A DNA stretch of 64,000 bases from CAJPQU01 sp052170475 (GCA_052170475.1 JBQNAL010000008.1:19830-83829); one strand, 5' to 3'; shown: positions 20,601-26,132, counted from the stretch's first letter. Notes: generated by a model from the sequence alone, not told the origin. Made by a program: numbers and translations.

Positions 20601-21796
20601 TCACCGGAAAAGTGATTGCGTCCCCATGCCCCCCGCGTGACCCCGCCGTCGGTATACACCTCCACCTCATTCCCCAAATTTGTCCAAAGGCGTTTCGTGT
20701 AATACTCCGCATCGATCTGCCCCATGGATCCAGCTTTGTGCGGGAGCGTCATGAGTTCCGTCCAATCCTCTGGATGATCCGACAGGAGGTTCGATATGGT
20801 GGTCTGATAGATGTGCGGCGTGATCTTAGCATAGTCGCTGGTCTGATCGTAGGTCAGAACGTAGGCGGTGCCATTCGGCAGCACCTTGAGGTCGCGGATC
20901 TCACACTGCACGTTCGCAGGGCGCTGGACATGATCTGAAGCCGTCCCGGAGGAAGAAAAATCCGCCACATAAATATCACCCGGGTGTCCGCTCCCCCCCG
21001 CCACTTGCTTGTCGTGCATGGACGCAACGGCAATTTTGTTGTTATAGCGATTGAGTTTTGAGCGATCGGTATTTCTGCCCACGCGCTTGTAGTCTTTCCA
21101 CGTCAGGGCACCGGTCGTTTCATCGATGTCGTAGCGGATGAGCCAAGCATTGCCGTAATTCTCAAATCCGCCGCTGAGATTCACACTGGCCAAGGCATAT
21201 AGCTTCCCATCAATCACCGTAAGGCCTTCGCCATGCACCTTCGTCGTGCCAGGAATGTATCCTTCCGCAGTCGCTATCGCATCGGCCTTCTCAATAATAT
21301 CCTCCAAGATGTCTCGTGTGAGGCTCGGTGTCGCATTCAGTCTGTCTCCTACTATCTTGGATACGGCAATCTTCCCCTGATCATAATCCGTCGTGAATAT
21401 ATGTCCGCGATCGTCCGCTGCGACAGCATGGGTATTTTGCATCTCAGCTTGATCCGTCGTCGCGATCTTTTCGATCTTATCGTTGTAGAGATAGCCATCC
21501 AAGGGATCCGTACTCTGATCCTTATATTGGCGCACATAGTTATAGCTCGTACCATTCATAAGAAAATTCAAGAGTGCAGAATCGGTATTCAGCCCGGTCA
21601 CGACCTGATCTTTCCTCACGCCCTCGATTTTGGTCGTGACCCGCGAGCCAGTCACGACGCCCATGCGGCCGCTGTCGTTGCCAGAAACGATCCCCGTTAA
21701 AAGATTTGCAGCGGATGCCGTACTGGTAAAGAGCAGACCGCCTAAGACGAGCGCCGTCAGGCGGCGCCGATGATGAGAGGTTGACAGGTAGCGCAT
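8654..21796 (-). CDS. Giant modular autotransporter, 4380 aa, with N-terminal propeller-like domain
   Basis: One uninterrupted 13.1-kb reading frame. The signal peptide (MRYLSTSHHRRRLTALVLGG, cut near STASA-AN) is followed by a beta-propeller-like domain (about 30-440), a beta-helical passenger (about 440-4085) and a C-terminal barrel translocator (about 4090-4380, ending WRVDAGLRWSF). The passenger has seven modules of about 330-500 residues, each ending in a linker such as LNALANKLYYE and VEIGEGL. The TAA stop of the TonB receptor gene runs straight into the GGAGG ribosome-binding site of this gene, with 12 bp between the genes, so the two are translationally coupled and share the cobalamin riboswitch upstream. 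Autotransporters are exported by Sec and inserted by BAM. The likely role is surface display of the propeller and adhesin-like stalk; coupling to B12 uptake is inference. Confidence 0.9.
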   Translation of the reverse strand: MRYLSTSHHRRRLTALVLGGLLFTSTASAANLLTGIVSGNDSGRMGVVTGSRVTTKIEGVRKDQVVTGLNTDSALLNFLMNGTSYNYVRQYKDQSTDPLDGYLYNDKIEKIATTDQAEMQNTHAVAADDRGHIFTTDYDQGKIAVSKIVGDRLNATPSLTRDILEDIIEKADAIATAEGYIPGTTKVHGEGLTVIDGKLYALASVNLSGGFENYGNAWLIRYDIDETTGALTWKDYKRVGRNTDRSKLNRYNNKIAVASMHDKQVAGGSGHPGDIYVADFSSSGTASDHVQRPANVQCEIRDLKVLPNGTAYVLTYDQTSDYAKITPHIYQTTISNLLSDHPEDWTELMTLPHKAGSMGQIDAEYYTKRLWTNLGNEVEVYTDGGVTRGAWGRNHFSGDQHAMYFNSVGFLRPDAVRGTLAAVQTVGADGSLTLAAATANPDAAWDPVGSDTGTITASAALGGDTTVTAAATGNLRTNVTAGIYADAANIDVDVSGHILKLRAENGVATPEGIYAGNGKNVTVKASAINILTKGVEGGNSLTNAIQLDPTKDGGSSITLGTADAPTRVNIAMTGGYGGNGVAIQKTDVGRFKEKSYEAANASSITLHGDLKIAGNTGDRWGIPLNRENVFSRFNNAGILTQVEKSRVDVTGSVDMTVYGNGVTVNAADSLVRLGGGSIQVPSGKNYGYYALAAYQGTINMNSGTGSTPGAKDVKLAGDLFALSSGRLNVALTTEDSYLRGIVDAASGTANLWLQNGAKWYNTANNTRYEKDDEDVGAGQKSHINRFVGGEDNDHRGIIYQRHDKGLMLDNYSGHAVAIYRSAANTVTGGDLIVGRAAEGSVLTLRTQSTPGAVQATLLEALANKLTYKTFTEDKLTGKLEIGEGLITPSVTGNILFGAGGKGSYDTTPPPPKQPLTAAEATSGVYTLAHNETRQLTQVNITKGFNEKDAAMASFTEDASGNAPADLTVDLNGHKLTLDMTSNRNNTAAIYGGVGKPLLVRDTPGNGALVLRAKQTTTKTVDAIQADKNAVIRIDAPVEVTSVTAANRAARGIYANENARVTLKKLTLRNISAAKDPGTYFNVYGIGAGKSAEVTIDEVDIAGVKGMAVYGMSTGNANTKIKIGGGKIVAEEADADDKQYWAVYAPIGNVILNENKNRDLTVVGNMQAGDNTKTGTIDASFTTAASSWKGAVHLAKAGSEVKLTLANGARWTHEVLLGGKLSAIQGSHLTKFTGGDTAEKAGIVEQGNKAITIDEYSGHARFLFGHDAAAPTTIHGGKVTITKATDGSKVVLSTTPNGVTEGNVKDVLNALANKLYYTNYKNNERKLTGSVEINEGLISSAARWAGEITFEDADGKGTYAAGSTPSQPSEEQQKTEFTSQITSGNVAEYVDAKVEKTTGVYTFTKDTKIKLATYNGAIKGDDSPVTVNAAGKVLTIDARKSGSGFVVGIAHSGSAGTGAMDVTAQTLNLKVEGQGKVYGFWNMGNNTLRIKGDTNLTVKGGASEMVNGIYATGSGGTIHLDGLTLQQEKVGSSEHRSIHNSGRNTKVYINVDGDGHTGASKVDVQGDVLTKSESDETVTNIALTTADSKLFGLVEAQDQGKVNLWLQNGASWTNEHYGRTTIIQGSHVTKLIGGASESAAQAGNVYMNSSRDLTIDRYAGHTNFFYDHSVGHPDQLNGGDVKIKSAEAGSSATMITDNRGVTAANLNDVLQALAKKLWYMESDASHNLKGRVKVAEGLTSSSAAIAGGTGFIDFDETTHQGKYSLTEPIYQDQSKENFTTPITNTVADTEYTDDGVRKSDGRYVFTKDKTTITTSGTSIPGGANLSANLNAGISNVDTTKRLPIDLKGHDLTVSVNAVSHTTGISAIGDGSEVVINNAGNLDIKSVGTGMDAALFVNGGGKITINARDGKVIKLRTEAALPTNGAVVKSMNGASGVRSSITLNGQVDIEADGAKSNEAVSAVASDIRIAGGAIKAVNGAQWAVRAYKEMISTNEGRVYINVAEDAAGAATGAKDNQTVIEGNFSTSGSMGAKGVINVGLNTADSSWTGDYTENNDGSVNLWMGRNATWTGKTGTNSNLNLNLYGSGSLWKMTGSSHIRDMKASNQTGRNLIDLTATQDTDRLDIENFSGKAWFYYKNTVTTTHDDDTDTDTKTVAINGADIHVKKAAAGSEITLHTATNAKWDWTLSASPTEQNLTSEVFKSLARKFWYEDAAANGGNLKLTVRVSEGLTTSEASRSVTMSSGVRFDTANNGRGDYTYTPLPVPPPSTAIRKTKALTKNFVASATEPNASGEKYVSALYPSLTEYTKANPMIVNLNNFDLTVKAESNDKAARAIFLGANAAVDIQNATGKTLTIKATNSSTRGASGIYLDGNSALTVAGPVVIDEVTSQGYSTSGIVTGGGIENSSSVTINGSLTIRKIQGNETGEAGDGRNLSALNTLSGESSITVTGDADIQDIKGSVIKVNGTTGYKQGGTIRVGGGILSAAADPGKEKQYRLVNQQTGNVHINMAGTAPGARKTVLKGDMYVVSESGQRAQEYGGGTLTPYAHDGTLNVALTTNDSTWHGAALYEEKTTSLGTGGSSTLKAGNFNLWLQNGALWTNEPLSAAPTTWHGSHVTKLTGGAVGSEGAIFQKDDKPLTIDHYDGQLKVFYQHTISGQTPTITGGDTIIGSAASGSVITLVTDKTDLDPAAPGRKKKNLVSATLNALANKLWYTARKSGETHLTGKVMIADGLTTSSSSLRLEDVTFDGTTGQGRYDYTPLTFNQTVTAFTAPVTGDEATDTDYVTGGVLEDASYTFSKDTTITAANGIKGSAAHKIDASILDGKTLTITATGAAIEAGAGSDIHLGGGKTVMTTSGTHVVTTAAGSTTSLKGGFDITGAIENAGTLTLADQGAVSSLIGNIDNTGILTLSLTGAGSVYRGAVAGSGDADLTLGASALWENKGESKLKKFTGALGSVVDMTPSGDTTIAEYSGNSTIYFPHAAGTPKTMQGGDLIITKAAAGSHITLRTNQAGLNVDPNATTAEKNLVSQTLDALANKLYYMEKNGTEVSDHLTGTVEIAEGITSSSVARSGSITFDAATGKGSYEYIDFGALKKNVTLRQDEMLSGESPLIAAANTAPAGPITVDLSGHTLTVNGTASKSVDTKNRPLTIKDTAGRGKFAVHATASGALFGLDASKNGLVVDAATEITAHNDSGALTAVNAASTNAASYEVKFTKFLTLHDIYTGNKGENNGNNTVAIRQAGRGEFIASGGVRATEIYGTILHNRGTKDLVVNGGDITLEAAANATDTTTYLVAHAQTPGKICINTAADGTAGTGTTKVKGDVLLGAGHAYLSLTNGDSAWTGTMDKSSAMAAGTMTLNLANGAKWTNQRLYLGDPVKAAPVVEHFTGGNSLVNAGVIDQTHGDDLTLKNYSGNTIVWYGHTIAAGVDRDGQPAKVPTIQGGKITIASASAGSEIHLRTDSAGFDFTSTAVAERNLISATLNALANKLYYEDHAAHPGHLKAYVEIGEGLIGSSARISKEITTFTQTNPADGTDFQGHPFNTEDKQGAYVYTPDWVVPDTQQKADFTTPITGDWDEAEKTGADLEYAKGGVIHSGKYGFTQDTVIHPAAGSAITNAASHQDITVKAQNANLTVNGADWAIEAAAGHKIDITGDKAITLQGAMGSLTARSGAAVNLMATGGLTLMGNIQNSDGKVSLDGGSTAKSTFTGQLVQNGGDLTLRMVGAESSFLGDVDNQKGHVLIDLSGERTVFRGAVRGSDAPEAITEIRLGKAAGARFTEDSKVTTLNAGESADVKVDAGKNLTIKALNVGHDTAVTAETGGRVTAATVTATGSVKLAADGAITVDTMLMTGGGTLEKTGIGVAALKNMSVSKETTLNAATSGLTIENMNLGNTLLRNSGTADVAVKNLISQTGGRLFLGSNATVQTDKFSGDLNVLKNVTMNADGTVTANHGKFRFRAVDAAKENRLTLSAVGMTLEDSRTGTAEEQQAKKKRNENALLSLYRQSIQADVAPGAITQGNTYKDADGNQKQGYRINHLAVNLATMESLTGSSATAFGNVLFDSAGNAAALAEQQIGYGDYETMVMQSTKGAMTSSAMVWRNEMNDVMKRMGDLRLSPGDLGGWVRFYKGRTSSDKDKASFRMNYTTIQAGYDWKVGKDWRVGIAGSYMKGSSSYATGSGDNKSGNFAVYGTWTGERGQYVDLIAKVGRVANEFNAANAWGNVRATGEYSTWGESISAEYGRRFKTDGSFYFEPQVELTFGRLNGADYDMASNGYGTLHVRQSGLSSAIGRLGIALGQETEKATWFVKASLYHEFAGNIDTAWEVAGNPTKYTRQEGKDTWLALQLGGTVKLNEGLSLYGDFEKTFSGDIKTDWRVDAGLRWSF
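11336..19225 (-). repeat. Seven divergent modules in the giant autotransporter
   Basis: The linker ALANKL-type motif lies at about 19201-19225, 17855-17880, 16647-16670, 15180-15203, 13669-13692, 12687-12710 and 11336-11360, giving spacings of 1345, 1208, 1467, 1511, 982 and 1351 bases. Each module repeats the landmarks LWLQNGAxW, LxGG, YSGHxxxxYxH, GGDxxIxxAxxGS and TLRT. Modules differ in length mainly by loss or gain of middle strands; the sixth is the shortest. They match the four modules of the paralogue at 1022-7414. Confidence 0.75.
20476..21709 (-). other. Propeller-like N-terminal domain of the giant autotransporter
   Basis: Residues about 30-440 differ in composition from the Thr/Gly-rich passenger: more aromatic, charged and Asp-turn residues, with repeated strand-turn segments such as HAVAADDRGHIFTTDYDQ, GEGLTVIDGKLYALA, NAWLIRYDIDETTGALTW, KIAVASMHDK and RDLKVLPNGTAYVLTYDQ. 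This is the pattern of YncE/SGL-type beta-propellers. It is absent from the paralogous autotransporter. The fold is inferred by eye. Confidence 0.5.
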
Positions 21797-21808
21797 GATG
21801 GTTCCTCC

Positions 21809-24244
21809 TTAGAACTCGTAGCGGAAGGTCGCGAAAAAGGTACGACCTTGCAAAGGATACTCGGAATTGGCCGTGATATATTCCTGAACGCCGCCGCCAG
21901 ACACCGCCTGCACCGTGACTTTCTGCTGCGGCCCTTGATTGAAGACGTCGTTACAACCAAAGAGAAGCTGCATATCCGGGCGCGGCTTCCATTTTAGGCC
22001 GAGGTTCATGACGGTCAGCGCGCTTGATACCCGCCCCGTCACGTGGTTCAAGCGCTCGTACGAAGTGAAGTATTCCCCGGTGTAATGCAGTTCGGCGAAG
22101 ATCATCAGGGGATCGACAGGCATGTATTCCAGCCGGAGATTCCCTTCCCATTTCGGCTGATAGGTTGGCCAGATGGGACGATACTCGCCCGTTACGGTGC
22201 TGTTATTGATCTCCATGCTGAGATCCTGATACGTCCCGCTGAGACTGAGGCCAAACTTCTTCCAGCGAAAATCCGTCTGCAGCTCAAAGCCGTTCACCCG
22301 GCCGCGATTCTCATTGAGGTACACCCAGTAGTCTTTAGAATACCGAGTGAGCTGGAGCATTCGATCCGACGACCGCCAAAACCACGTCAGCGACGCCTTG
22401 GCATCGGCTCCGGCCAGCCGTCCGTTCCAGACCCCGCTGATGTCGAACTGCTTGCCTTCCTCCGGCTGCGGGAACACAGCCGATCGCCCGCTTGTCGAGG
22501 GGCGCGGCAAAATGCCGGCGCCGTCCCCGGCGATCTCCACCATGTTGAGAAGGCGATAATAGGTGCCGCCCGTCAGGCGCATAGTGAAGTGCTTATTAAA
22601 GATTTTTTTCAGCCCGATCTGCCAAGTGGCCTTCCCGTCCGTCTGCTCATCCTGCGGATGGATCCATTTGTATCGCCCTTCGTCCCCAGCCTTAAATCGC
22701 CGGTTTTCGCTGTAGCCAATGATGGTCGAGCGGTTGTAGCGCAGACTGGGGGTCAAATACCATGTGCTGTCCTTGTCTAAGGTGATAGTATCTTGAATCT
22801 GGAGATTGAAAATATTTTGATCGTAGCGATTTCTCACCTGTCCCAACATCTGCGTGGCCGCCGTATCATCCAGCACCCGATCCAGATTAGAGCCATCGAG
22901 CCTCATCCGCTCCTTAGAATAATTCATCTGGAAATCAAGCATCTGCCGGTCGTCGAGCTGGAAGGATCCGTCCACCTGCGCGTTATATTTGTCGGAGGTG
23001 TATTGGCTCCACTCCAAAAAGGGGAGGTACAGCCGCTCCCACGTACTCAGCCGCGAATCATCAAAATGTTCAACCCGATACTTTTTCGCCTGGTGCTGAT
23101 AATCAAGCCGCCAGCCAAATTCCGCCCGGCCGACATTGTAGCGGCGCTGCAGCAGGAACTCATGGGTATTCATCGTCTGCCGCCGGCTGTCAGACCAATA
23201 GATGTCATAGAGATCAACCATGTGCGCCGCCGTCACTTCAGACGCAACGCTGCCGCCGCCCCACACGCCATCCGGCAGATGGCGATCCATACGCTTCCAT
23301 GAATACTTGAGCATCCAGTCCCTATCCTGCCATTTGAGCAGGATGTCGTCGTTTCGATAGTCGTTGTACTTGCGCCAGCGCCGGTGATCCAGCCGCCCCG
23401 CAATATCCGCCTGTGCCAGACGAATCCTCCTCTGCCGGTCTTCAATCGTCATCAAATAGAGCTTTTTGAGGTTCGGATTCGTCGTCTTCTCATATTTCTT
23501 CTGATAAGTGCGTATGACCCCTTCCCACGCCGCGATCTGCCCCCGCCGCATAGCGAGCCATGCCTCAGTCGCCGGTGGTGCGGCGTAGTTCTCATAGGTG
23601 AAATCCCCGTCGCTGGTCTCGTGGTTCATTGCGAAGAGCAGACTGCCGCCGCCCACGGGAGCCGAGATCTCCACCGCGCCTTTTTTCTCCCCATAGGAAC
23701 CCATGCCGATCTCAGCACTTCCCTGCGCCTTCTCCGGCTTTTTCGTCACCACATTGATGACACCGCCCATGAAGGTGCCGCCAAACCGCGCCGGGATGTA
23801 TCCGCGATAGACCTCAATGCGCTCCACGTTCTTCACGGGGATAGAGGAGATGTCCACCGCCGCATCTCCACCCAAGTTCGTCAGAACGCCATCGACGAAG
23901 ACGCCGACCTGTGCCGCCGTCGAGCCGCGCACTGTCACCGTCGTATATTGACCTTTCCCGTTAACGGCGCGAACATGAACGCCGGGGACTTCTTTCAAAA
24001 GCTCAGGGAGCGTCTTCTGCTCGCCTTCGTATTTCTTAGGCTCAATGACCGTCACCGTTCCCGGCGAGAGCTTTTCCTCCCAGTCGGGGCGCTTAGCCTC
24101 GACGGTGATCTCGCCGATGTCGTAGACGTCGAGAGCGTCGTCCTCATTTCCCGCCGCTGATGCCGGATGGAACCACAGTCCCACTGTGATCATCCCCAAC
24201 ACCGCTGCCGTCAGTTGTTTCCTGTTCCCAATCCTTGGCTTCAT
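21809..24244 (-). CDS. TonB-dependent outer-membrane receptor, BtuB-type by context
   Basis: 811 residues. Signal peptide, then a TonB-box-like segment (DIGEITVEA, about residues 38-46), a plug domain (LPELLKEVPGVHVR, VTVRGS, VGVFVDGVL, IERIEVYRG-like VERIEVYRG, GGVINVVTKKP) and a 22-strand-type barrel ending in ATFRYEF with a terminal Phe. Such receptors import scarce ligands across the outer membrane using TonB-ExbBD energy. The substrate is read from the cobalamin riboswitch upstream: a corrinoid such as B12. The barrel contains a long charged, helical-looking insertion at about residues 200-300 (WLAMRRGQIAAWEGVIRTY onward), probably an extracellular loop. The start at 24244 has AAGGAG ten bases upstream and begins the signal peptide; the frame is open back to 24343. 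The giant autotransporter follows after 12 bp. Confidence 0.88.
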   Translation of the reverse strand: MKPRIGNRKQLTAAVLGMITVGLWFHPASAAGNEDDALDVYDIGEITVEAKRPDWEEKLSPGTVTVIEPKKYEGEQKTLPELLKEVPGVHVRAVNGKGQYTTVTVRGSTAAQVGVFVDGVLTNLGGDAAVDISSIPVKNVERIEVYRGYIPARFGGTFMGGVINVVTKKPEKAQGSAEIGMGSYGEKKGAVEISAPVGGGSLLFAMNHETSDGDFTYENYAAPPATEAWLAMRRGQIAAWEGVIRTYQKKYEKTTNPNLKKLYLMTIEDRQRRIRLAQADIAGRLDHRRWRKYNDYRNDDILLKWQDRDWMLKYSWKRMDRHLPDGVWGGGSVASEVTAAHMVDLYDIYWSDSRRQTMNTHEFLLQRRYNVGRAEFGWRLDYQHQAKKYRVEHFDDSRLSTWERLYLPFLEWSQYTSDKYNAQVDGSFQLDDRQMLDFQMNYSKERMRLDGSNLDRVLDDTAATQMLGQVRNRYDQNIFNLQIQDTITLDKDSTWYLTPSLRYNRSTIIGYSENRRFKAGDEGRYKWIHPQDEQTDGKATWQIGLKKIFNKHFTMRLTGGTYYRLLNMVEIAGDGAGILPRPSTSGRSAVFPQPEEGKQFDISGVWNGRLAGADAKASLTWFWRSSDRMLQLTRYSKDYWVYLNENRGRVNGFELQTDFRWKKFGLSLSGTYQDLSMEINNSTVTGEYRPIWPTYQPKWEGNLRLEYMPVDPLMIFAELHYTGEYFTSYERLNHVTGRVSSALTVMNLGLKWKPRPDMQLLFGCNDVFNQGPQQKVTVQAVSGGGVQEYITANSEYPLQGRTFFATFRYEF

Positions 24245-24382
24245 CTCTTCGTCTCTCCTTGTTATGCCGAAGCGCTCCCGCAGCAGAGCCACCGCCTTAA
24301 GAACGCCGGGCAAAAATAAACGCCCCTCTTTTTTATATGGCAAACCAGATCACGGGGAAAACTTTCCCCTGATCCGTGCCGT

Positions 24383-24489
24383 AAAAAAAGCGAGGCATCA
24401 TGACTAAACACATAGAAAACCCGCCATACACGGGTTTTGGCGGCGGAGCTTCCCGTACGCCAGTCTCTACGCATCTAACCTATGCCTCG
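24383..24489 (-). terminator. Terminator-like expression platform of the cobalamin riboswitch
   Basis: On the minus strand CGAGGCAT (24482-24489) at the 3' edge of the aptamer can pair with ATGCCTCG (24391-24398), which is followed by CTTTTTTT. An inner hairpin (CCGCC with GGCGG, about 24424-24448) would close the large loop. This is a plausible ligand-dependent terminator. A second perfect-looking hairpin (GATCA-GGGGAAA type, about 24347-24373) follows and could also take part. Confidence 0.55.
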
Positions 24490-24735
24490 TAAGTCAGTGA
24501 AAATGAGAGAAAACGGCGGCACTCTGACTCAGTTCATCGTCCTACCATCTCTCTGTGAAAGATTTGCGATGATAGGACTCCCCATACAGCTGCGGGACAG
24601 CTCCGGATTCCCACCGGATTCCCCGCCTTCAGCCCGAAGGCTGTTTCTCCGCGTATGCAGTTTTACAGTGTCATCCTCGGCGGTCATCCTTCGCGAGAAA
24701 ATCTTCCTGCGATGCCGAACATTCGCCGCCACAAA
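24490..24735 (-). ncRNA. Cobalamin (AdoCbl-type) riboswitch
   Basis: The conserved core is directly readable on the minus strand: GGGAATCCGGTGGGAATCC, then GGAGCTGTCCCGCAGCTGT, and further on the B12-box-like AGTCAGAGTGCCGCC. This matches the known GGGAA..GGTG.AA.TCC....CTG.CCCGC..CTGT consensus of cobalamin riboswitches. The 5' GGCGGC near 24723-24728 can pair with the GCCGCC of the B12 box. The element lies about 245 bases upstream of the TonB receptor ATG, so high cobalamin should repress the receptor and whatever is co-transcribed with it. Exact edges are approximate. Confidence 0.92.
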
Positions 24736-24752
24736 ATGAATTACTTACGAAT

Positions 24753-24758
24753 ATTCTA
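24753..24758 (-). promoter_or_regulatory. Candidate extended -10 for the riboswitch transcript
   Basis: TG-T-TAGAAT on the minus strand, about 20 bases upstream of the aptamer. No convincing -35 hexamer is seen, which is tolerated when the TG extension is present. Confidence 0.4.
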
Positions 24759-24871
24759 ACATCCCTCTTTAACATTTCCATAGGACAAAAGGCTATTTTA
24801 TGAATCTCACCACCTATTCCACCATTGTAAATTCGGTAAAGTATTATCTAACTCCCTAACCTTCCTCCCAC

Positions 24872-24905
24872 AAAAAAACAGCGCCTCAAAAAAGTGAAGC
24901 GCTGG
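24872..24905 (-). terminator. Intrinsic terminator before the riboswitch locus
   Basis: Minus-strand stem CAGCGCTTCA with TGAGGCGCTG followed by TTTTTTTGTGG. It ends transcription coming from the lysis cassette and the VOC remnant, insulating the riboswitch region. Confidence 0.85.
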
Positions 24906-24961
24906 TGTAGTGCCAATGTCCCTGTTTCGCTTTTGACTAATTCCCAAGACGATCGAGAGGA

Positions 24962-25057
24962 TTACGGCTCGTAAAAGCCCAGCTCCACCAAATTCCCGTC
25001 TGGATCCCGAAGGTACAGGCTCTTCATCGTCCCTTGCGCCCCGTGGCGGGGAAATAT
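24962..25057 (-). pseudogene. 3' remnant of a glyoxalase/VOC-family gene
   Basis: Minus-strand codons read IFPRHGAQGTMKSLYLRDPD, then GNLVELGFYEP and a stop. This is the C-terminal end of a vicinal-oxygen-chelate (glyoxalase/fosfomycin-resistance type) protein: the (L/F)xDPDGNxxE(L/F) signature with the metal-ligand Glu. In the same frame a TAA lies a few bases upstream, and nothing in the preceding 70 bases looks like the rest of the domain in any frame. The gene therefore appears cut off at its 5' side, most likely by insertion or deletion when the neighbouring lysis cassette arrived. An ATG at 25027 could in principle start a 21-residue peptide, but this is unlikely to be functional. Confidence 0.65.
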
Positions 25058-25130
25058 GCCTCCTTATGCCCAAACGTGCAAAGGATTCCTGCCATCAACC
25101 TACCAAAAGCGCCGCGTGAAAACAATCCGC

Positions 25131-25637
25131 CTATTCCTCCGTCCCTTGCTCCCCGTACCAGATCGCCTTGCCGAGGACGATAGGAAGCGCAGTCAAAAGC
25201 GCTTCCCCGGGGCAGGCGGTGGCGGTGAAAGCGCAGTGGCCGCAGACGTGCGCTTCATCTAAGGGAAGGTCATAATCCGCCGCCAAATTCGCCAAGAGGA
25301 GCGCGAGGGATTCCACCTGCGCCGCCGTCGGCTCGGCGATAGAGAAATTCCCGCAGAGGTGGACGCCCACCGTATGAAAATTCTCCCCCTCCGTATGCGC
25401 CCCCACCGCCCAGCGCGGCCGCCCCAGCTCGATGGCGCCATCCTTTCGTATGCTGTAATGGTACCCCAGCCCCAGCCACCCCTGCGCCTGATGGGCACGG
25501 TGCAGCGCCGCCGCCGAAAAATCATCGTCCCCGGCGCTTCCCGTATGGTGAAGGACGACGGCGTCCGTCGTCTCCCGCACCGTCAGGGCATCAAAATCAA
25601 AGTCCAGTCCCCAGTCCCGCGCCATGATGCGTTCCAT
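25131..25637 (-). CDS. N-acetylmuramoyl-L-alanine amidase (Amidase_2/PGRP fold), endolysin-like
   Basis: 168 residues. Zinc-amidase landmarks in order: AVVLHHTGSAG (first His), GLGYHYSIRKDGAIELGRP, WAVGAHTEGENFHTVGVHLCGNF, and CGHCAFTATACPG, the C-terminal His/Cys zinc-site region. The family cuts the bond between MurNAc and L-Ala in peptidoglycan. No signal peptide and no cell-wall-binding domain are present, as in phage endolysins of diderm bacteria that depend on a holin. Two small membrane-protein genes lie directly upstream. The start at 25637 is preferred because GGAGGAG lies five bases before it; a start at 25655 has poorer spacing. Prophage remnant or domesticated lysis unit. Confidence 0.85.
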   Translation of the reverse strand: MERIMARDWGLDFDFDALTVRETTDAVVLHHTGSAGDDDFSAAALHRAHQAQGWLGLGYHYSIRKDGAIELGRPRWAVGAHTEGENFHTVGVHLCGNFSIAEPTAAQVESLALLLANLAADYDLPLDEAHVCGHCAFTATACPGEALLTALPIVLGKAIWYGEQGTEE

Positions 25638-25720
25638 GTGATCTCCTCCCTCCATCTCTCCCTCGTGCGCAGCGATGCGCCAACATCCATCAAAAAGCGA
25701 ACCTCCGCCCTTCTCATCGT

Positions 25721-25876
25721 CTACGCCCCGCGCTTCACCGCGCCCAAATACCCCAAGAGCCCGCTCGCGATGCTCATCGCCAGTTCGTTATGCTGCCCTA
25801 AGATGGACAGGATCAGCGCGCTCCCAAGTCCCGCCACCACCAAAAGATCGACTAAATTGATGTGATCAAAGGGCAT
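25721..25876 (-). CDS. Small holin-like membrane protein, 51 aa
   Basis: Short frame starting MPFDHINLVDLLVVAGLG and ending YLGAVKRGA. It has one clear hydrophobic segment (LVDLLVVAGLGSALILSILG) and a second weaker one (AMSIASGLLGYLGAV) separated by a polar turn, with a basic tail: the size and layout of a small two-helix holin. GGAGAGGGGG lies just before the ATG. It overlaps the preceding coiled-coil gene by 11 bp and lies 83 bp before the amidase gene. Assignment rests on size, hydrophobicity and context; no family signature was recognised. Confidence 0.6.
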   Translation of the reverse strand: MPFDHINLVDLLVVAGLGSALILSILGQHNELAMSIASGLLGYLGAVKRGA

Positions 25877-26132
25877 GGCGCATCCCCCTCTCCACCTGAC
25901 CGATCCGTCCGTCCTGCGCGCGCAGGCGCTCTTCCATCGCCGCGCATTGACACGCCAGCCTCGCCGTCTCCTGTCGATTCCTCTCCAGTGCCGCCTCCAG
26001 CGACCGCTCCGCCTCAAGGAGACGCTCCACCGCGTCCCGCAAGGGTGCCAGCGTCGTCTGCATGAGCCACAAGAGGCCGCCCCCCACCGTAGTCGCCAGC
26101 ACCGCCGCCGGCATAAGATCCGCATAAAGCAT
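25866..26132 (-). CDS. Small membrane-anchored coiled-coil protein, 88 aa
   Basis: Starts MLYADLMPAAVLATTVGGGL with an N-terminal transmembrane helix (about 8-27), followed by a long amphipathic coiled coil (LRDAVERLLEAERSLEAALE and onward) ending ERGMRHAL. The start at 26132 has AAAGGAGG eight bases upstream, while upstream in-frame codons have no ribosome-binding site. In phage lysis cassettes similar small proteins (XhlA type, though there the helix is usually C-terminal) accompany holin and amidase. It is the first gene of this three-gene cassette. Function not established. Confidence 0.65.
   Translation of the reverse strand: MLYADLMPAAVLATTVGGGLLWLMQTTLAPLRDAVERLLEAERSLEAALERNRQETARLACQCAAMEERLRAQDGRIGQVERGMRHAL

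Noticed and set aside
9075..21700. Plus-strand frames of up to 465 codons opposite the giant autotransporter.
   Set aside because: Same reason: antisense, Arg/Pro/His-rich translations with no domain, while the minus frame is continuous and carries signal peptide, modules and barrel.
24807..25073. An 88-codon minus-strand frame in the interval before the riboswitch.
   Set aside because: It is out of frame with the VOC remnant, runs through a strong terminator, and has no domain.
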